Source: Sphingobacteruim zhuxiongii (GTDB lineage: Bacteria; Bacteroidota; Bacteroidia; Sphingobacteriales; Sphingobacteriaceae). From it: a DNA stretch of 64,000 bases. Of the stretch, positions 48,301 to 56,352 are shown piece after piece (positions within the stretch are counted from its first letter, which is position 1; each line of letters starts with the position of its first letter). The stretch is taken from positions 3,968,001-4,032,000 of the forward strand of contig NZ_CP045652.1 in NCBI RefSeq assembly GCF_009557615.1, read 5' to 3'. Under the pieces are notes generated by a model. The model was not told where the DNA came from. It made no database searches and saw nothing but the letters and a program-made list of their open reading frames with translations. The position numbers were made by a program, and so were the translations under genes.

Positions 48301-48562
48301 CGTTAATTTGAATCTCAAACTTCCCATCCTTATCGGTCACGGCTCCGCGTGTAGAGCCTTTCACACGAATACTAACACCAGCAACTGTTTTTCCGGACTC
48401 GTCAAAAACAGATCCAGTAACAATGCGTTGTATCGATTTATTGGCAAACCTGTTCAGGTCAATTTTAGTGTTCAATACGACCCGCCTTTGACCATCTTCC
48501 GCGTAACTGGAGGCAGCACTATACATCAATATGTATGCGAGCAGCATAAGTTTATTTTTCAT
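45362..48562 (-). CDS. SusC/RagA-family TonB-dependent transporter (locus 3)
   Basis: This 1066-residue importer has a signal helix (about 4-22), a carboxypeptidase-like domain from about 47 (VTGSVFDESGKTVAGVSIRVKG), the plug (AFGTQKKESVIGSITTV to KDATATALYGARGANGVILVITKQG) and the barrel ending VFNVGLNLTF. No STN domain and no ECF/FecR genes are adjacent, so it is probably controlled by another regulator outside the window. It shares the locus with discoidin-type lipoproteins, a phosphodiesterase and a lyase. Confidence 0.94.
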   Translation of the reverse strand: MKNKLMLLAYILMYSAASSYAEDGQRRVVLNTKIDLNRFANKSIQRIVTGSVFDESGKTVAGVSIRVKGSTRGAVTDKDGKFEIQINEDTEVLILSSVGYVTKEVPVGKETVLQIKLIEDAQNALEEVAVVAFGTQKKESVIGSITTVSPKDLKIPSSNLTQALAGRVAGVIAYQRSGEPGADNADFFVRGITTFGNNTRPLILIDGIELTTTDLARLQPDDIESFSVMKDATATALYGARGANGVILVITKQGKEGRAKISLRAENSISAPTSNVKLADPITYMEMANEATLTRNPLAALPYLEEKIENTRNNVNPLVYPANDWRKMLFKDFTNNQRYNLNVSGGGGVARYYVAGAFTQDNGMLNVDKRNNFNSNIDLKSYSLRANVNINLTKSTELIVRLSGNFDDYKGPIEGGEDLYRKVMRSNPVLFPAYYPVDEDHQYVEHIMFGNYDLNNRYVNPYADLVRGYKDQSRSQMLAQLELKQDLSSITEGLSVRGLLNLTRLSNFYYSRAYNPFYYQVGSYDFIANSYKIDRMNQNGTEYLGFNEGPKTLNSMFYFESALNYNRTFGEKHNIGGLLVATARESLNANAGDLLQSLPSRNMGLSGRATYAYDRRYFAEFNFGYNGSERFDVRNRFGFFPSAGLAWSVSNEKFFEPYQDIISKLRFRYTYGLVGNDQIGDISDRFFYLSNVSMNDASRSARFGQDLSEVKNGVLVTRYANPNITWERATKQNVAMELSMFNKANLIVEYFTERRDNILMNRASIPNTMGLSSATKSNVGEASGRGIDMSLDYQQAWTKDLWASVRANFTYATSKYEVYEEPLYPEAWRSRVGTSLNQTYGYIAERLFVDDEEAANAPRQEFGNYGGGDIKYTDVNRDGKINEADKVPIGNPNVPEIIYGFGFSLSYKKVDVSAFFQGSANESFWIDPAATSPFVAYHYNTTESSSGRIFMNQLLQAYADSYWSEDNRDIYATLPRLSNTLNGNNSQTSTWYMRNGNFLRLKQVELGYTFPEKFTNRIKASNFRLYVNGSNLLMFSNFKIWDVEMAGNGLGYPLQRVFNVGLNLTF

Positions 48563-49436
48563 AATTTAGGACTTAGTTAATTGTCGCGAATCGCCAAGTC
48601 AGAACAACTCTGCACGCGATCTCACGGTCGGTAATATTTAATTCTTTTAAAATATAATAACTATTAAGAAATCAATACAGCATAAGGATCTCCCCCGAGC
48701 AACAGTCGGTCAAAAAGCACAATAATTGCGCATTCCTAATTTTATTTTTCCTAGGGTTTTATTATATTATCTTTTTGGTTAATTTGGTGTATAGTAGGTA
48801 TTTTAATTTATTTCATAAATTCCTTTCTTTAGATTTAGTAAAAAATAATCGGTCTATTAATCGAAAATGTTAACATGAATGAGATCGTCGACATTCGATT
48901 TTCTTATACTAATTTAAGATCATTTAACATCGAAAAAAAGAACAATTTTTGTTAAAAATAATATTTAGAAATTATATCATTACGCTGAATTAATACACCA
49001 CTAAACTACTAATCAACGTTTTAACACAACATATTTATGTTAAATTGCATATTTCAGTTATATAACGTGTTTAAATCAGGAGTTTTCTTCGTTTAAATGA
49101 CTGTAGGCGTTCAAAATATTAACTTTTAACTTACTCTTATTTGTCATTAGACGAAATTCGGAAGATTAAAGCGCAGTCCGTATTCTTATAGTAACCTATA
49201 AAAACCACCGTCTGAACCCTCCATACATTTGTGATTTACCTTAAAAAGAATTTTGAACATTTATCTAACAGGTCTTAGTTCAATAATATTTGAGAAGTAT
49301 GGGATACGAGTAAGTTTATAAAAATCAAAACTGTCGATATTTCTTATTGAATTGGATATTTTATTCCGTAAATTGGTATATAAATAATCCAGACGAATCT
49401 GGGATATTTACAATCCTAGTTCCTAAACCCAAACTC
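48563..49436. other. 870-bp AT-rich divergent promoter region
   Basis: It lies between susC of locus 3 (minus) and the phosphodiesterase gene (plus). Sampled G+C is about 25-30%. A TACATTTG at 49224-49231 is a possible -7 box for the plus-strand gene, about 205 bases before its ATG. A TATATTTT near 48651 is a weak -7 candidate for susC. No hairpin or repeat stands out and no gene is supported. Confidence 0.4.
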
Positions 49437-50528
49437 ATGAACCGCATACTGCTTAAGTTATTATTCGTCTTACTGTTGCTATCGAATAGCTTCCAAATTA
49501 CAGCCCAAGATCTTCCCTATTTAGTTGCCCATCGAGGCGCTTGGTTTGATTATGATATCCCCGAAAACACCGTGGCCGCTGTTGAAATGGCGAAACGCTA
49601 TGGCTATCAATCTATTGAATGCGACGTTCAGTACACATCAGATGGTGTGATGGTCATCATGCACGATAAGACTATTAACCGCACCATGCGAAACGCAATT
49701 GACTATTCAGAGATCTCCACTCCGATTGAGGTGTCTAAAATTACCTACAAAGAACTGCGTGAAAAATACGTTATACAATCGAGTAAGGAATCCTTGCGTC
49801 TACCTATTCCAACCTTGGAAGAGCTTCTGCTTGCTTGTAAAAAACAAAAAATCGTGCCTATGCTACATAGTGCGGTCTTTGAATCCTATGAAATGGCACA
49901 AAAGATTATGGGAGACAACTGGATCTGCTTTAATTCAGACACTCAACTAGCGCAGGCTGCACGAAAGATTTCTGATTGTTTGATTTTGGTTGACCTCGGC
50001 AGAGATACAACTGGGACAATTGAAAGACTACAAAGTATTGGTGGCCGTTGCGGTGTTTCCACTATGCGGAAAGAATTGTTAACAGCAAGCTTTTGTAAAA
50101 AACTCAGAGCCCATGGCTATGAGATTCAATCATCCATCTTCAAAAGCCCATTCGAATCACAGGCGGTAAGTAATGGAATTTCTATTCTACTAACAGACTT
50201 CAGTTTGACAGGAACAAAGCTGAAAGCGAGAAAAAAATGGTCTACAAACGACTTTGGAAAATCGAAAGGTCGATTTCTCTTAGCCTCCGGTGAAGAACTG
50301 ATAAAAGAAGGATCTGAGGCCGAATACGGTGGGCTACTATTACGTATCAAGTTAAAGGGATCGTTGGAAGTAGAAATCAACAATGAACGTATTTATCCAA
50401 TTATTCGAGACAAAGAAAATGTGGTTTTTGTGAGTGTACGCTATCAAAAAAGCAAGCCCAAAGTTAGAATCGTAGCAAAGGAAGATACCGATATTATTGA
50501 GCTAGAAACAGAGATCTACGAACTATAA
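49437..50528 (+). CDS. Exported glycerophosphodiester phosphodiesterase-family protein (locus 3)
   Basis: The start at 49437 (MNRILLKLLFVLLLLSNSF) begins a signal peptide ending ITAQ; a longer frame from 49347 uses TTG and lacks a signal. The 363-residue protein has the GDPD barrel with HRGAWFDYDIPENT, SIECDVQYTSDGVMVIMHDKT and, later, SILLTDFSL. The catalytic His pair and metal-binding Glu/Asp are present. A C-terminal region of about 100 residues (about 265-363) looks like a beta domain. It should hydrolyse a phosphodiester in the periplasm or at the surface. It is next to a lyase gene, suggesting a phosphodiester-bearing polymer. Confidence 0.88.
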   Translation: MNRILLKLLFVLLLLSNSFQITAQDLPYLVAHRGAWFDYDIPENTVAAVEMAKRYGYQSIECDVQYTSDGVMVIMHDKTINRTMRNAIDYSEISTPIEVSKITYKELREKYVIQSSKESLRLPIPTLEELLLACKKQKIVPMLHSAVFESYEMAQKIMGDNWICFNSDTQLAQAARKISDCLILVDLGRDTTGTIERLQSIGGRCGVSTMRKELLTASFCKKLRAHGYEIQSSIFKSPFESQAVSNGISILLTDFSLTGTKLKARKKWSTNDFGKSKGRFLLASGEELIKEGSEAEYGGLLLRIKLKGSLEVEINNERIYPIIRDKENVVFVSVRYQKSKPKVRIVAKEDTDIIELETEIYEL

Positions 50529-50979
50529 GCATTAGTTTAATTTCAAATTCGTTTATATAGAATTGAATTCATTATTCAAATGCCATTAATTTTTTAATCA
50601 GTAGAATTGGCAAATTACACTGTCGATTCATTATATTAGCTTTACATTACCATTCTGAATATTAGCCAGTTAATCGCAAAAACAAACTTAGACTAAGCTT
50701 TGTACCAATAAAGTTAACGGAGTAGCCCTGAAAATCACAATAGCGCAAGGCATACCTTTTTGACGCCAAGTAGGGATACATAATCTATCGAAAAGAATAT
50801 TAAAATGATTGGTCTGCATTGACACCGGTTACGTGACCGGGTTGAGTGAAAGAGTGTTTTCAGCAACACGATAAAGATATAATAAATCAGTTTATAATCC
50901 ATATATCAATCTAAGCTTAGTCCATATTAACTAAACTATTCGAGATCTTAAACGTATACAAACAACCTAAATGTAGCAT
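50529..50979. other. 451-bp spacer with a GC-rich palindrome
   Basis: AT-rich DNA between the phosphodiesterase and the lyase genes. The one standing feature is a palindrome, CCGGTTACGTGACCGG at 50825-50840, described separately. A GTATAC also lies at 50954-50959, about 20 bases before the lyase start, but such hexamers are common by chance in this DNA. No gene is supported. Confidence 0.4.
50825..50840. promoter_or_regulatory. Candidate operator palindrome upstream of the lyase
   Basis: CCGGTTACGTGACCGG is symmetric at 14 of 16 positions around ACGT, and is GC-rich within AT-rich DNA about 140 bp upstream of the lyase ATG. The flanking ACACCGGTTAC also resembles LacI-family sites centred on CCGG. 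The cognate regulator is unknown. Confidence 0.4.
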
Positions 50980-53724
50980 ATGATTTTACATTCAAAACTT
51001 GAGAGACTGATAACGATTTTCCTCTTTCTATTGGTCCTATCGTTACTTTATGTTCCCACAATTTCTGCCCAAAATAAAAAGACAATTTTGGTCCCTGTAG
51101 ATAATCCTGTGAAGATTGACGTCCGAAGCATGAGTATTAACGACAAGACAAGTGAGGTCATCGCTGATGAACGATTGACAAGCAAAACCGGAATTACACT
51201 AAAGCCTAATATCACCGCATCAATAAACGCTGAACGCGCGGAGTCAGATGTACATTTTACCATAAAAACTCCAACATCTGGTTACTATACCATATATAGC
51301 TACGCTGTTACCGACGCGGAGGGCGCTCAATTGATGAAAAAAGCAAAGACAAAGTTTGAATCGATGTATATGCGGATTCAATTTGGCAATAAACGTGGTA
51401 CAAAGCGCGTAATCTACGTCCCGTGGGATCGTCCATTACAACACACAGGCATCTTTGATTTAGCGGAGGGCGAACAAGACGTTATGATATGGTTACCTCG
51501 CGGCGTTCGATTAGAATACCTTCAGATTGGCAAATATGCAGCTCCAAAAGTACCTGCTGCGGCGGCGGCTTACAAACCAAGTATTATTCCACCAAACAGC
51601 CATCCGCGCCTATGGGTTAATCAGGAAACACTGCCAATCGTTAGAAAGAATTTAGAACGACCAGAGCATCATGACACATGGGAAAAACTAAAAAAAGAAG
51701 CGCTTACTCCCTTTAAATTGGATTTTGATCCAAATGAAGAGATGCCCTACAACGTAGACTTAGAAAAAGCTACCGAGTTAAAAGCATTCTACTATTTGAT
51801 GAGTGGTGATAAGATGATCGGCAGAGAAGCTATTGAACTCACAAAAGCCTATTTATCGCATGTTGAATTTGGCAATATCTTAGATATTACAAGAGAACTA
51901 GGACGGGCAATTTATACTGCTTCTTTGGTCTATGATTGGACGTATGATTTACTTTCTACAGAAGAAAAAAGCAAAATGATCAAAGACCTCATGCGCTTAT
52001 CCATGGATATGGAAATCGGTTGGCCTCCTTTTCGTATGAAAATCTTAAATGGCCATGGCAATGAAGCGATGGTTAATCGGGATTTCTTAGCTATGAGTAT
52101 GGCGATTTACGATGAGGATCCTATTCCATATCAATATATTTCTTACCATATTCTCGAGGAATTGGTGCCAATGCGCCGTTTCGAATATCAATCACCGCGA
52201 CATAACCAAGGTATAAGCTATGCGTCCTATCGCTTCGCGTGGGAAATGCATGCGGCATGGTTGTTCTATCGCATGTCCGGTAAAAAAGTCTTCGACGAAA
52301 ACTTGAGCGGTATGCCTGCTTATTTTATGTACATGCGAACACCTGCGGGCGATATGTTGCGAGATGGAGATGGGTTTGCAGCAGGAAAGCCGGGAGAAGA
52401 CTTCTACTGGAAATCCCCACAGGTGATGTTTTTAATGGCAAACTACGGTAAAGATCCAATCGTTAAAGGCGAGTTTTTAAGACATGGAAACCTGAATAAC
52501 CCAACATTATTTCTACTGCTTAACGACCCTGATTTTAAAGCGGAACCTAGCCTCAGTAGCCTACCCTTAACAAAAGATTTTGGACCAATTTTAGGATCTA
52601 TGGTTACAAGGACCGGTTGGAACATAGGTCCAGATAGTGACGATGTTGTTGCCGAAATCAAAGGCGGAGGTTATCATTTTGGGAATCATCAGCATGCCGA
52701 CGCTGGAGCAATCCAACTATACTATCGAGGGTTTCAACTTGGTGATATAGGTGTGTATCGATTTTATGGAACTCCCTTTGATCTAGGCTTTAATAAGCGC
52801 TCGGCGTCACATAGCATGATGCTCGCAGTAGATACCACCGAACGATTCTATCGCAGTACGGCAAATGATGGAGGAGCTCGCTTTAACCAACGTGCTCCGA
52901 GTTCGAAGGAAGAGGTGCAAACAGACCCTTGGTTTAATAATGGTCAAGTTATCGCAACTTCTATTGGACCAGATAAAAAGATTCCGCTGTATAGCTACTT
53001 TTCCGCCAACTTAACTGGGGCATATTCGGACAAGATGACAAACTATATCCGGCAGTTTTGTTTTATAAATACAGGAAGAAAAGATGTCCCCGCAGTAATC
53101 GTTTTGACCGATCAAATGGAAACGAAAAACAGTACAGTGGACAAATATTGGCAAATAGCTTCAATTAATAAACCTGAATTGACTGCGGATGGTTTCATTC
53201 TTCAAAATTCATTAAATGGAAGAAATGGTAGAACGCACGTTCAAATACTGGCGCCTCACAGCTCCGCTTACGACATTAAAGTTCTTTCGGACTCAATGAC
53301 CACCAATATCTTTGGGACGCAACTAGAGGCTCCGGACACCCCTTATCCAGAAGGTAAAGGTCATCGAACATTAGTATCCTATAAAGCTAAAGAGCAGCAA
53401 AATCATTTTTTATCGGTATTTCAAGTTTGCGAAGGAGTAAATAAACCGCTTAATTTATCCACTAACCTGAGTGGAGGCGTCAATATCATCCATATTGGGG
53501 AAGATTTGATTGTAGCAACTGCAGGCAAAGAAATCAAGCAATCTTTCGAATTTACGATCACTAACAAAGAAAAGAACAGCGTGATTTTGACTGGATTGAA
53601 AGCTGGGAAATGGAAGGTTAGTCGAGGTAAACGAGCTATAGCGGTTAAAGATATTTCAACGAAAGAGCAGACCGCTTATTTAAGCATTGAAAAAGCAGGC
53701 AAGTATACTGTAAGCCCCCTATAA
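50980..53724 (+). CDS. Heparinase II/III-family polysaccharide lyase (locus 3)
   Basis: This 914-residue protein has a signal sequence (about 11-30, ending ...TISAQ), an N-terminal beta domain (about 35-190), HPRLWVNQETLP at 208-219, an alpha-toroid with NGHGNE (H359, E362) and RHNQGISYASYR (Y414, Y417), and a C-terminal beta sandwich with HFGNHQHADAG at 566-576. The residue set matches that of the locus 2 lyase, which it clearly resembles along its whole length. It probably cleaves a uronate-containing polymer by beta-elimination. It is on the plus strand, divergent from the locus 3 transporter. Confidence 0.88.
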   Translation: MILHSKLERLITIFLFLLVLSLLYVPTISAQNKKTILVPVDNPVKIDVRSMSINDKTSEVIADERLTSKTGITLKPNITASINAERAESDVHFTIKTPTSGYYTIYSYAVTDAEGAQLMKKAKTKFESMYMRIQFGNKRGTKRVIYVPWDRPLQHTGIFDLAEGEQDVMIWLPRGVRLEYLQIGKYAAPKVPAAAAAYKPSIIPPNSHPRLWVNQETLPIVRKNLERPEHHDTWEKLKKEALTPFKLDFDPNEEMPYNVDLEKATELKAFYYLMSGDKMIGREAIELTKAYLSHVEFGNILDITRELGRAIYTASLVYDWTYDLLSTEEKSKMIKDLMRLSMDMEIGWPPFRMKILNGHGNEAMVNRDFLAMSMAIYDEDPIPYQYISYHILEELVPMRRFEYQSPRHNQGISYASYRFAWEMHAAWLFYRMSGKKVFDENLSGMPAYFMYMRTPAGDMLRDGDGFAAGKPGEDFYWKSPQVMFLMANYGKDPIVKGEFLRHGNLNNPTLFLLLNDPDFKAEPSLSSLPLTKDFGPILGSMVTRTGWNIGPDSDDVVAEIKGGGYHFGNHQHADAGAIQLYYRGFQLGDIGVYRFYGTPFDLGFNKRSASHSMMLAVDTTERFYRSTANDGGARFNQRAPSSKEEVQTDPWFNNGQVIATSIGPDKKIPLYSYFSANLTGAYSDKMTNYIRQFCFINTGRKDVPAVIVLTDQMETKNSTVDKYWQIASINKPELTADGFILQNSLNGRNGRTHVQILAPHSSAYDIKVLSDSMTTNIFGTQLEAPDTPYPEGKGHRTLVSYKAKEQQNHFLSVFQVCEGVNKPLNLSTNLSGGVNIIHIGEDLIVATAGKEIKQSFEFTITNKEKNSVILTGLKAGKWKVSRGKRAIAVKDISTKEQTAYLSIEKAGKYTVSPL

Positions 53725-53744
53725 AAAGACGGGAATCTTTATTT

Positions 53745-53783
53745 CTAACGCTCAACTCTATATTCGAATGAGTTGAGCGTTAG
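53745..53783. terminator. Bidirectional terminator between converging genes
   Basis: CTAACGCTCAACTC (53745-53758) and GAGTTGAGCGTTAG (53770-53783) form a perfect 14-bp stem with an 11-nt loop between the lyase and the convergent hydrolase gene. Confidence 0.85.
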
Positions 53784-53793
53784 CATAAATTTG

Positions 53794-55119
53794 TTATTTT
53801 CGTTTAGCTTCAACAGACAATTTCACTGGGAAAACTCTTTCTGGATCAGCAAATAAAGCTGTACTTTCCACAAGTGACGCTTCATCAAGTTTCAATTTCT
53901 TATTCAAGATTTGTCGCCCATTATAGATCAACTTAACTTTCTTGTTTAAATCTACATATCGTTCATCTAAGAAAATAGAAAAATCCAAATCGTCATATAG
54001 ACATTTATCTTTCAATTCAGCATCAGCAACATAGGTTTCAACCATCACTGTATTCTGATTGAATTTTACATCGAAAATAACACGATCTTTCTTGTCGCCT
54101 TCCTTTAGCTTAATCGGACTATTTAAAGCGATATTATAGAATGTTTTTCTATAACGTCCATCCATTGGGAAGAAAACAAAATGAAGATCCGTTGGTGTTG
54201 CATTTCGCGTGAATTTCACGAGCCAAGGCGTCGTTGTCGTATAGTCGATTCCATGACCTTTACCAGCCTGAATTATTACCTGATGCTTATAAGAGCCCGG
54301 ATATTTAGCTTCAAGAATATCAAAGGTATCCTTAGCAGCTTTGGTTAACGTGTTTCTACCAAACATACGGTCATTTTCACCTGTTTGTAATGAAAAGGCA
54401 ATATGTTTAAAATTAACAGGAGGCGCATTCCTTAACGGTTCTCCTCCAGCCATAGGCCCTATTCCAGCAAGGTAGTCCGCATAAAAGGCGCCAAGTCGTT
54501 GACTTCCATAACCTCCTTCTGAGATTCCTGTAATAAAGATCTTATTGGGATCAATTTTTTCGTCCAACATAGCTAAACGAAACATTCGCTCCCATGCGTA
54601 TTGTACAGGTTTTAACCACCATCTATATCTTCTTTCACTTGGAATTTGTGGAATAAAATAGATTGATGGACTGTCTTGATAACGCAAAGCCCAAGCGGCA
54701 GTATTTTTAAATTCTATTGCCTTTGGACCAGAACCGTGCAAATTAAGAAACAATGGGGCTTTGTTAATTCCTGTCTCTCCTTTTTTAAAGTAATAGAAAG
54801 GCATAGGTTCCTCTCCTATTAGTTCCCATTGATTAGTCGACATTTCTGCAGTCCCTTGCACTGGCGTAGGAAGCTGCTCGATTCTATTATTTACAGTTTT
54901 CCATAAAGCCCAGACATTTGATTTTGCCGACTGCCAATTCTTCGCAGCCAAGCCTCTCTTGTTCGTATATGGAATCAACTGATTTTCAGCATGCCCATTC
55001 TCAATTCGTTGTTCAAAATATGACTCGATTTGCTCATTGTGCGCTTTTGATTGCCCATTTACAGACAAGCTTGTTGAGCAAAGCAAGAAAAGTAAAAGCC
55101 CGTTTATATTAAAATTCAT
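53794..55119 (-). CDS. Exported alpha/beta hydrolase (esterase-like) (locus 4)
   Basis: This 441-residue protein has a signal peptide (about 1-22, SLSVNGQ). The alpha/beta hydrolase core has LFLNLHGSG (oxyanion region, about 125-133), GISEGGYGS with the nucleophile serine near 197, and GKGHGIDY with the likely catalytic His. The last 110 residues form a separate beta-rich domain. It looks like a PHB-depolymerase/esterase type but could be a peptidase. It is the last gene of locus 4, 12 bp after the TlpA gene, and has no assigned substrate. Confidence 0.8.
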   Translation of the reverse strand: MNFNINGLLLFLLCSTSLSVNGQSKAHNEQIESYFEQRIENGHAENQLIPYTNKRGLAAKNWQSAKSNVWALWKTVNNRIEQLPTPVQGTAEMSTNQWELIGEEPMPFYYFKKGETGINKAPLFLNLHGSGPKAIEFKNTAAWALRYQDSPSIYFIPQIPSERRYRWWLKPVQYAWERMFRLAMLDEKIDPNKIFITGISEGGYGSQRLGAFYADYLAGIGPMAGGEPLRNAPPVNFKHIAFSLQTGENDRMFGRNTLTKAAKDTFDILEAKYPGSYKHQVIIQAGKGHGIDYTTTTPWLVKFTRNATPTDLHFVFFPMDGRYRKTFYNIALNSPIKLKEGDKKDRVIFDVKFNQNTVMVETYVADAELKDKCLYDDLDFSIFLDERYVDLNKKVKLIYNGRQILNKKLKLDEASLVESTALFADPERVFPVKLSVEAKRK

Positions 55120-55131
55120 CTTTCATTAGTT

Positions 55132-56352
55132 TTATTCGCCTTTAAGCAGACTATTAATAAGTACATTCAATTCCTCCACCATACTATCGATGTTTCCATT
55201 GAAGCCACCAAGCTTGTATTTAACGATTCCGTTCGTATCGATTATGAACTGTGCGGGAATACTCGAAACGTCATACGCAGATGCCATTTTAAATCCAGAC
55301 TCTTGTTCTATATCGATTAAAACATCAAAATTAAGTCCTCTATCTTGAAGTAGCAATTCTATTTGTTCCATACGACTTTCTTGGCTTTTTTTCCGTTCTA
55401 ACGTATTCACAAATAAGAACACGACGTTTGGATTGTCTTTAAATCGATCCTTAACAATATTCATTGCAGGAAAGGCTGCCAGACAGGGTTTACACCAAGT
55501 CGCCCAGAAATCTAAAACAACGACTTTTCCTCGAAGACTTTCTAAGCTAACTCTCTTCCCCTGAAGGTCAAGTAAATCAAATTTAGGTGCCACGTAACTC
55601 ACCTCATACTGAGACTTTTCCTTCCATTTCTCATCTTGCAAATCCTTCATTAAAGCTTCTTGATATGCTTCAAAAGAACTAGTTTTGTTCGGTAACCTTT
55701 CATAGAAAAAAGCCAGCTTATCTTTTACATATTGATCGGCATTTCCATTTTTCACCCAATCCGCCAAGAGTGTCACCGCTTTTTCGTCGTTACCCAACGA
55801 AGAATAGATATGTGCTCCTAATAACGGTGATTTATCAAAATCGCTGTCGCCCCAACCTGCTCCCTTCAAATACGCGAACGCGACTTTTGCATTATTGGAA
55901 AAGTATAAGAGGTCGGCAGTTTGATTTTGCCACAAGAATTTACGTTCAGGTATACTCAACTCTAAATCTGCAAAACGAAACATTAATTCCTTTGCACCCT
56001 TTCTCGATAACGTTAATTTCTTTGATCTTTCCAATTGCTGCCATCGAATCTTATTATCGCTTAATTCTGTGGCAATCTCAAAAGCTCTTTTGTTATTCAA
56101 TTTAATAAATCTGTCGATAAGCGCTAATCTGACTTGATCCATCATTCCGTTCACTTGAATAAACTGCTTCAAAGGATAGTCCTTTTTGAATTGCTGATAG
56201 ATAATTTCTAAACTATCAGGCGTTGTCTTATCCACTTGTCGCGCAATCTTTGGAATTTCTTGAAAAACAGCCAAAGGATTATTACTTTGTGCGCTCACAA
56301 ACGCACAAAGTAATATGAAAAATGAGCTTAGCAAGCATTCTCTAATTCTCAT
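55132..56352 (-). CDS. TlpA-family thioredoxin-like protein (locus 4)
   Basis: This 406-residue protein has a signal sequence (about 6-21, LLCAFVSAQ), a helical N-terminal region (about 40-245), and a C-terminal thioredoxin domain with VVLDFWATWCKPCLAAFPAM, whose CKPC pair is the redox site. It ends with SIPAQFIIDTNGIVKYKLGG. It probably reduces disulfides in the periplasm. Its ATG overlaps the stop of the upstream gene by one base (TAATG), so translation is coupled. Such TlpA genes recur in SusC/SusD loci that lack CAZymes. Confidence 0.92.
   Translation of the reverse strand: MRIRECLLSSFFILLCAFVSAQSNNPLAVFQEIPKIARQVDKTTPDSLEIIYQQFKKDYPLKQFIQVNGMMDQVRLALIDRFIKLNNKRAFEIATELSDNKIRWQQLERSKKLTLSRKGAKELMFRFADLELSIPERKFLWQNQTADLLYFSNNAKVAFAYLKGAGWGDSDFDKSPLLGAHIYSSLGNDEKAVTLLADWVKNGNADQYVKDKLAFFYERLPNKTSSFEAYQEALMKDLQDEKWKEKSQYEVSYVAPKFDLLDLQGKRVSLESLRGKVVVLDFWATWCKPCLAAFPAMNIVKDRFKDNPNVVFLFVNTLERKKSQESRMEQIELLLQDRGLNFDVLIDIEQESGFKMASAYDVSSIPAQFIIDTNGIVKYKLGGFNGNIDSMVEELNVLINSLLKGE

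Noticed and set aside
50954..50959. GTATAC just upstream of the locus 3 lyase as a GntR site
   Set aside because: A single hexamer is common by chance (also inside genes near 44.7, 56.5, 57.5 and 61.4 kb) and lacks the second site 23 bp away.
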